In this document: positions 58,960-64,000 of the stretch, piece after piece
How positions within the stretch are numbered: the stretch's first letter is position 1
How the letters are laid out: each line of letters starts with the position of its first letter
Assembly (NCBI GenBank): GCA_030765065.1
Contig: CM060990.1
Span: forward strand, 462,281,321 to 462,345,320
From: Deroplatys truncata
Taxonomy: Eukaryota; Arthropoda; Insecta; Mantodea; Mantidae
Length of the DNA: 64,000 bases
Direction: 5' to 3'
Program-made: the position numbers and the translations under genes
The notes under the pieces: generated by a model
The model's database searches: none
What the model was told of the DNA's origin: nothing
The model's input: only the letters and a program-made list of their open reading frames with translations

Positions 58960-59145
58960 TGCCAGACATCCTGTCTCTGGGTGTGACGTCATAAACATCC
59001 TGTCTCTAGACTTGAGGTTATACGGCGGGGGTTAATACACGTTGAGTAATCATATACAGCTGGTTATGGAGCGAGTTTATGATTGATCTAAAAGGTTCGT
59101 GCTCCCTCTATAAATATGGTGATCTAGGGCATTGGACTTCATTGT
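58960..59145 (+). promoter_or_regulatory. Polymerase gene promoter (CRE, TATA, Inr)
   Basis: TATAAATA at 59109-59116 with initiator-like TTCATT 32 bp downstream (A at 59141). Upstream is a perfect CRE/ATF site TGACGTCA (58984-58991). Duplicated motifs include ACATCCTGTCTCT at 58966 and 58995, and a TTATG(A/G)...CGAGTTTA motif about 134 bp apart. The 5' leader to the ATG at 59275 would be about 134 nt with no upstream ATG evident before the ORF. The spacing matches the TATA/Inr pair in the TIR at 36715-36746. Confidence 0.6.
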
Positions 59146-59274
59146 GCTAATTAGTCTTGAGGTGTTAACATCGTGTTCTCTCCAAGAATAATCAGCTTTC
59201 TAAAGTGGTATCAAGGTGAAGAGGTCTACATTTCATTGATCAGTGATTAATACGTTATTACATCAAGAATAAAG

Positions 59275-62200
59275 ATGAATAACTCAGCGTATAAGGATAT
59301 TATTCCAAGCGCTACTGGATATGCATGCGGAAAATGTGGGAAGAAGTTCCTCCGAGTTTATCACAAGAGAAGGCACGAGATGAGCTGCAAGAAGCTCTTC
59401 AAATGTAAACATTGCAATGCAACCTTCAAAGATGGTTATAAGGGGCAGCGACACGAAGATATATGTGAAATAAGCATCCCTCAGAAGAAAAGAAGATTGG
59501 AGCCAACTAAACATCAGCTATTATTAACAATGGAGGACTGTGATATGAAAGAATACGAAACTTCATTCGAAGGACGATTGAAATCGTATTTTATACGATG
59601 CGAATCAGCTAAGGACCTAAATATGTATCTGCATGAAGCAAAACAACGCATAATCCAGGCTGTGCATAAAGAGCTTGGTATTCACAAGAGTGTTAAAATT
59701 AATCTGCTGGTTGAGTGTCGATTTGTTAACAGTATTGGAGAAACCTGTGACAAAACATTTAAAACACGGAATCAAGCTGTCTTCCTGGAAACAGATCTGG
59801 ACTCAACACTGGAAGCGAAATTCAAGAAATTGGTGACTGAAATGGAGGAGTCTCAGCTTAAGGGTAGCAACTGGGCTTTGCTTGCTGTGGAAGGAGTTCG
59901 ACTTCGTATCAACAAGTACAACCCGTCACGAGGAAGTAGCTACATACCACTACCGTCATCTGTCGGAGCTAAAGAAGCGTGTATAAACATTCAGAACTTT
60001 ACCGACGAGAAATGTTTCATGTACTCTATATTAGCTAAATTCATAGGGAAGAATGCACAGCGTGTGAACAAATACAAACAACTTCAAGACAAGCACGACT
60101 TCAGCCGTGTTTCCTACCCTACTCCACTTTCTCAAATACCTAAATTTGAGAAGCTTGACAATATGTCTATTAACGTTTTCGGGCTGGATGAGAAGCATGA
60201 AGTGTATCCGATAAAGGTTGCTGATATTGAACTACCTGAACATCGCGACCTGCTACTATTGAATGACAGCAGTGTAAAACATCACTACGTGTATATAAAG
60301 AATTTTGAGAAGCTCGTTCGACGCCAGAAAACTAAATGTAATGAACGTGTTTATACCTGCAAGCGCTGTTTTACACATTTTGATAATCGATATGGAAGAA
60401 GTGGACTGGAAAAACTACAAGAACATGCAGCTACCTGTAACCAACATGGTGTTGCAAGGGTAGTTATGCCTACCAAGGAGAAATCAATTGTACAGTTTAA
60501 AAATATTGAGAGGATGCTGAAACTACCTTATGTCATCTATGCTGATTTTGAGAGTATTCTCACTCCATGCCATAAGTGTATACCCAATCCTGAAACATCC
60601 TATACAACCCCTTATCAAGAGCACACACCAATGAGCTTCTGTGTTTACGTGAAGCCTACATCCAGTGTTGAACATCTCGAAACTGGTCTTCCTAAGCAAC
60701 CCTATGTATATCGTGGTGCTGATGCTGCTCAGAAGTTTATGCTGTACCTGACATCTCTTGCAAAAATGATTGATGACGTATACAAATCTGCTAAGCCTCT
60801 GAAACTTACGGATCAACAGCAAAAGGATTTTGAGTCTTCTACGACATGCTACTTGTGTGGAAAACCCTTTACAGAAGAGAACTATAAAGTACGCGACCAT
60901 GATCACATCAGCGGTGAATATCGTGGAAGTCTTCATAATGAATGTAATTTAGCCTGCAAAACACCTAAATATATCCCAGTCTTCATGCATAACCTTAGCG
61001 GATATGACTCGCATTTCATTGTAAAGGAGTTGGGGTGCACAAGTGAACGTGTGGAGGTAATTCCTAACTCTGAAGAAAGCTATATCTCATTCACCAAGTA
61101 TGTAGGAGATATAAAGCTTCGATTTGTGGATAGCTTCCGATTCCTCAGTACAAGGTTGGATAAGTTGGTAAAAAATCTAACCTCATATCCAGAAACACTA
61201 AAGTACTTCGGAGAAGACAAATTGAAGTTGATGACACGTAAGGGCGTATTTCCATATGATTTTGTTACGTCATGGGATGCCCTGAACGAGACCTGCTTGC
61301 CTCCTAAGGACTCCTTCTACAATAGATTAAATGAAGAAGAAATTACTGATACTGACTACGATCATGCCAGAAATGTATGGGAGCTGTTTAATGTGAGAAA
61401 CCTGGGAGAGTACAGCGATCTCTACTTAACTTCGGATGTACTTCTTCTAGCTGACGTCTTTGAGACGTTCAGAGAGCAAACCCTCAAAACACATAAAGTC
61501 GATCCGGTCCATTATTTTACCTCTCTAGGTCTTACATGGGACGCTATGTTACTGTATACTGGAATTAAGTTAGAGCTGTTACAAGATTATAATCAACTAC
61601 TCATGGTGGAATCAGGTATAAGAGGAGGTTTATGTCAAGTTTCTCATCGGTATGCAGAGGCTAATAACACTTATATGGAGAAGTTTGATCCGTCCAGACC
61701 AACCCAATTTATCACATACGAGGACGCTAATAACCAATATGGGTGGGCAATGTGTCACGCCCTTCCTTTTGCTGGATTTCAGTGGGTGTCACCAGAAGAA
61801 ATCAACTTAGAAACACTACAAGAAAATGATCCTCATGGGTACATATTAGAAGTCGATATCGAGTATCCTGCAGAACTTCACGATCTACACAACGATCTAC
61901 CTTTCCTGCCAGCGTGTATGAAACCATTGGAAGCATCTACAAAGAAACTGATACCTCATCTTGGACCTCGAAAGAAGTATGTAGTACATTACATGGCTTT
62001 GAAGCAAGCTCTTAGTCATGGACTACGAGTAACAAAAATCCATCGTGTGCTACAATTCCGACAGTCTCGGTGGTTGAAACCTTATGTGGAATTTAAAAAC
62101 AGGCTACGACAACAAGCTGGAAATGATTTCGAGAAGGATCTCTACAAGCTCTTTAACAACGCCATGTTTGGAAAAACTATGGAGAACCTGCGTAACCGTA

Positions 62201-62928
62201 TGGACATACGACTGGTGACCAATGAAAAAACTCTAGAGAAGCTGATCGCTAAGCCTACGTTTATCGACAGGACGATATATGCTGCTAATTTAGCTGCTGT
62301 TCATATGGCCTGTCGTCAGATTGTGTTCAATAAGCCCATATACATTGGAATGAGTGTGTTGGACATCTCCAAGACATTAATGTATCACTATCATTACGAC
62401 GTGTTGTTGCCTTATTACGGAGCTGGAAACCTGAAGCTTATGTATATGGACACTGATTCATTCATTCATCGTGTAACAACTGAAGATGTGTACCAGTACA
62501 AGCTACGTTTTCTTGAGCATCTCGATACAGCTCATTACCCTGTCAATCATATATGCCACTCTACTCAGAACAAGAAGGTATTGGGAAAATTTAAAGATGA
62601 GGCTAATAGCAAAATCATCCTAAGCTTTGTTGGACTACGTCCTAAGATGTATGCCTTAGATATTCAAGGCTCAATTATAAAAAAGATTAAAGGTATAAAA
62701 CGTAGCGCTATTAAGCAGTACATTACATTTGACAGCTATACAGACTGTCTTAAAACCTGTGAAATCATCAGAACTCCCATGAATCTAATCCTGTCACAAA
62801 AGCATGCTGTTACCACAGTACACGTGAATAAAATTACATTGAATCCCTTTGATGATAAAAGAATTATTGCCGAAGATGGAATAACTACCTATGCGTATGG
62901 ACATTACGCCATTACAAACAGTGCTTAA
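59275..62928 (+). CDS. polB: Protein-primed-type family B DNA polymerase of Polinton/adintovirus type (1217 aa, intact)
   Basis: A single exon with no disruption. Residues 18-64 hold two C2HC zinc fingers (C18, C21, H34, C38; C44, C47, H60, C64), followed by a basic KKRR at 71. Residues about 235-400 are a conserved module with DEKCF (C247) and HHY (H336), followed by a Cys-rich CxxC...H...C element; it may be an OTU-like protease fold. Exo I is D424-F-E426, Exo II N573...YD578, Exo III Y717LTSD721, giving 3'-5' proofreading. Inserted between Exo I and II is an endonuclease VII-like zinc module (C525, C528, D541-H-D-H544, H554, C557). Polymerase motif A is D817ANNQYG, motif B K958LFNNAMFGK, motif C D1059-T-D1061. 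All metal-binding residues are present. In the family this enzyme replicates linear element DNA from a terminal protein. Start chosen as the first ATG after the TATA/Inr leader. Likely the polymerase of a second, intact element extending past the window. Confidence 0.9.
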   Translation: MNNSAYKDIIPSATGYACGKCGKKFLRVYHKRRHEMSCKKLFKCKHCNATFKDGYKGQRHEDICEISIPQKKRRLEPTKHQLLLTMEDCDMKEYETSFEGRLKSYFIRCESAKDLNMYLHEAKQRIIQAVHKELGIHKSVKINLLVECRFVNSIGETCDKTFKTRNQAVFLETDLDSTLEAKFKKLVTEMEESQLKGSNWALLAVEGVRLRINKYNPSRGSSYIPLPSSVGAKEACINIQNFTDEKCFMYSILAKFIGKNAQRVNKYKQLQDKHDFSRVSYPTPLSQIPKFEKLDNMSINVFGLDEKHEVYPIKVADIELPEHRDLLLLNDSSVKHHYVYIKNFEKLVRRQKTKCNERVYTCKRCFTHFDNRYGRSGLEKLQEHAATCNQHGVARVVMPTKEKSIVQFKNIERMLKLPYVIYADFESILTPCHKCIPNPETSYTTPYQEHTPMSFCVYVKPTSSVEHLETGLPKQPYVYRGADAAQKFMLYLTSLAKMIDDVYKSAKPLKLTDQQQKDFESSTTCYLCGKPFTEENYKVRDHDHISGEYRGSLHNECNLACKTPKYIPVFMHNLSGYDSHFIVKELGCTSERVEVIPNSEESYISFTKYVGDIKLRFVDSFRFLSTRLDKLVKNLTSYPETLKYFGEDKLKLMTRKGVFPYDFVTSWDALNETCLPPKDSFYNRLNEEEITDTDYDHARNVWELFNVRNLGEYSDLYLTSDVLLLADVFETFREQTLKTHKVDPVHYFTSLGLTWDAMLLYTGIKLELLQDYNQLLMVESGIRGGLCQVSHRYAEANNTYMEKFDPSRPTQFITYEDANNQYGWAMCHALPFAGFQWVSPEEINLETLQENDPHGYILEVDIEYPAELHDLHNDLPFLPACMKPLEASTKKLIPHLGPRKKYVVHYMALKQALSHGLRVTKIHRVLQFRQSRWLKPYVEFKNRLRQQAGNDFEKDLYKLFNNAMFGKTMENLRNRMDIRLVTNEKTLEKLIAKPTFIDRTIYAANLAAVHMACRQIVFNKPIYIGMSVLDISKTLMYHYHYDVLLPYYGAGNLKLMYMDTDSFIHRVTTEDVYQYKLRFLEHLDTAHYPVNHICHSTQNKKVLGKFKDEANSKIILSFVGLRPKMYALDIQGSIIKKIKGIKRSAIKQYITFDSYTDCLKTCEIIRTPMNLILSQKHAVTTVHVNKITLNPFDDKRIIAEDGITTYAYGHYAITNSA

Positions 62929-63133
62929 AAGAATGTAAGTTAAAGATAAAGATTTTCTCGTGAGTCTACAATCTTAAAAAATTAAGTTTATCCGTGTGCT
63001 GTGTATGCAACTAGCAGACGCCTGATGAAGAAAGAAGAAGATGGAAGGGAAGGTGGTAACCCTGCCATTAGGAGCAATCCTAGTGCTAGTCTCAAGCCTA
63101 GATAAAAGGGGAGAGACAGCTACAACGAACTAA

Positions 63134-63139
63134 AATAAA
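63134..63139 (+). terminator. Poly(A) signal of the polymerase gene
   Basis: AATAAA about 205 bp after the stop codon; the first perfect hexamer downstream. Confidence 0.55.
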
Positions 63140-63289
63140 GGTATGTTGACGCAAAACTTTTCAATTTGTGAACAAATATGCAGTTTATCCCTCTCCGCAT
63201 AACTGTTTAACATATAATAAGTTTGTAATATTTAGAAAAAAGTATATAAATTGTTGTAACGTTGGATGAGAAATGTTTATAATCTAATT

Positions 63290-64000
63290 ACTCTCTATAT
63301 TACCATGAGTACCTTTGATACTAGTTGAATTAACTGTTAAAATGACTTAAATACCTGTGATACTACCCGAATCATGTGAAATTACCTTAACTAGCTCTGA
63401 TACGAATTCCTGCTCTAAATTAGCACGAGCACCTGTGATACTATCTGGTTTGCCTTAAATACCAATGATACTAGATGAATTACCTGTTAAAATGACACAA
63501 ATACCGTTGATACAACCTGAATCACCTGCATTTACCTTAAATAGCTGTGATACAAACCTCTGATCGAAATTATCAATAATATCTGTGAAGCTATGTCGAT
63601 TACCTCAAATACTTACGATATTACCCGAACTATCTGTGAAATACGAAGCTATGTTATAACCGACCCCTGGAACCTACCCTCCTGTAATGCTAGCTGAATT
63701 ACTCTAAATGCCTGTGATACTTGAATTAACCTAAATACCTACGATACTCTCTGAATTACCTGTGAAATACGACACTAAGCTATACCCAACCCTAGAATCT
63801 ATCCTCTTGTGATACTAGCTGAATTAGCCTAAATAGCTACGATACTAGCTGAGTTACCTGTGAAATCATGCATAGCTATGATGCAGTTAGCCTCCTGTGA
63901 TACTAGCATAATTAGCTTAAATGCTCACAATACTAGCTGAATTGCCTGTGAAAATGACTTAAATACCTGTGATACTACCCGAATCATGTGAAATTACCTT
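63290..64000 (+). repeat. Minisatellite with ~612-bp higher-order period
   Basis: Degenerate units of about 22-25 bp of the form TACCTGTGATACTAGCTGAAT, alternating with ACCTGTGAAAT(G)ACTTAAA. A stretch of about 48 bp beginning AATGACTTAAATACCTG at 63341 recurs essentially unchanged at 63953, giving a higher-order period of 612 bp. The array runs off the window end. Confidence 0.85.

Noticed and set aside
60523-60936. 137-codon minus-strand ORF
   Set aside because: Lies wholly within the intact polymerase gene on the other strand; no recognisable domain.

Overview
The window is about 64 kb of AT-rich, repeat-dense eukaryotic DNA and looks like intergenic sequence from a large insect genome. 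Evidence for an arthropod source: Tc1/mariner, hAT, R1-type non-LTR and gypsy-like LTR elements; several tRNA-derived SINEs, one with a (TTTAA)n tail; a gag/PBS type known from insects; and a multicopy uncharacterised protein family that is common in arthropods. The repeat style suggests a polyneopteran (orthopteran, phasmid or cockroach relative), but I cannot fix the order. I recognise no conventional host protein-coding gene. Nearly all recognisable content is mobile, and only two long open frames are intact: a 341-aa gag and a 1217-aa viral-type DNA polymerase.

Layout, 1-28 kb: a deleted mariner relic (1-245), a foldback MITE (1467-2111), microsatellites, a degenerate hAT transposase (12.4-14.5 kb), a SINE head (17.44 kb), then an R1-like non-LTR retrotransposon (18.7-25.1 kb). 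The ORF1 of that retrotransposon is split by a second element, which carries a decayed multicopy arthropod protein (19.6-21.3 kb). A tRNA-derived SINE with an 11-bp target duplication lies at 27.24-27.52 kb.

28-44 kb is a Russian-doll locus. A minus-strand LTR retrotransposon (28156-43949, 4-bp duplication ACTT) has its gag interrupted by a 5'-truncated non-LTR element (30759-31880). Its 5' LTR is interrupted twice: by a Tc1/mariner-type transposon (33201-34522, TA duplication) and by an 8.7-kb Polinton/Maverick-like element (34643-43371, 6-bp duplication TGCTTA, about 2.9-kb terminal inverted repeats). The intact LTR copy at 28.2-29.1 kb preserves both empty insertion sites, so the boundaries are base-precise. 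The core of the Polinton-like element holds decayed penton-like and double-jelly-roll capsid-like sequences on the plus strand.

44.4-48.5 kb is a second, young LTR retrotransposon (minus strand, LTRs about 99% identical by eye, TGGT duplication) that keeps gag but has no pol. Next to its LTR is a ladder of five tRNA-Lys-like primer-binding-site motifs. 48.5-57 kb is old repeat debris: SINE heads, an inverted pair of an unclassified repeat, a non-LTR 3' end and a possible host promoter near 51.7-51.95 kb.

57-64 kb appears to be the left part of a second, intact Polinton/adintovirus-type element that runs off the window. It consists of an array of about ten tRNA B-box-like motifs (mostly about 140-bp spacing), duplicated GGT-rich units, a TATA/initiator promoter with a CRE site, a single-exon protein-primed-type family B DNA polymerase (59275-62928) with all catalytic motifs intact, a poly(A) signal and a minisatellite. 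The same order (B-box-like ladder, simple repeats, TATA+Inr promoter, viral gene) occurs in the inverted repeats of the 34.6-43.4 kb element. That shared architecture is the most interesting observation here.
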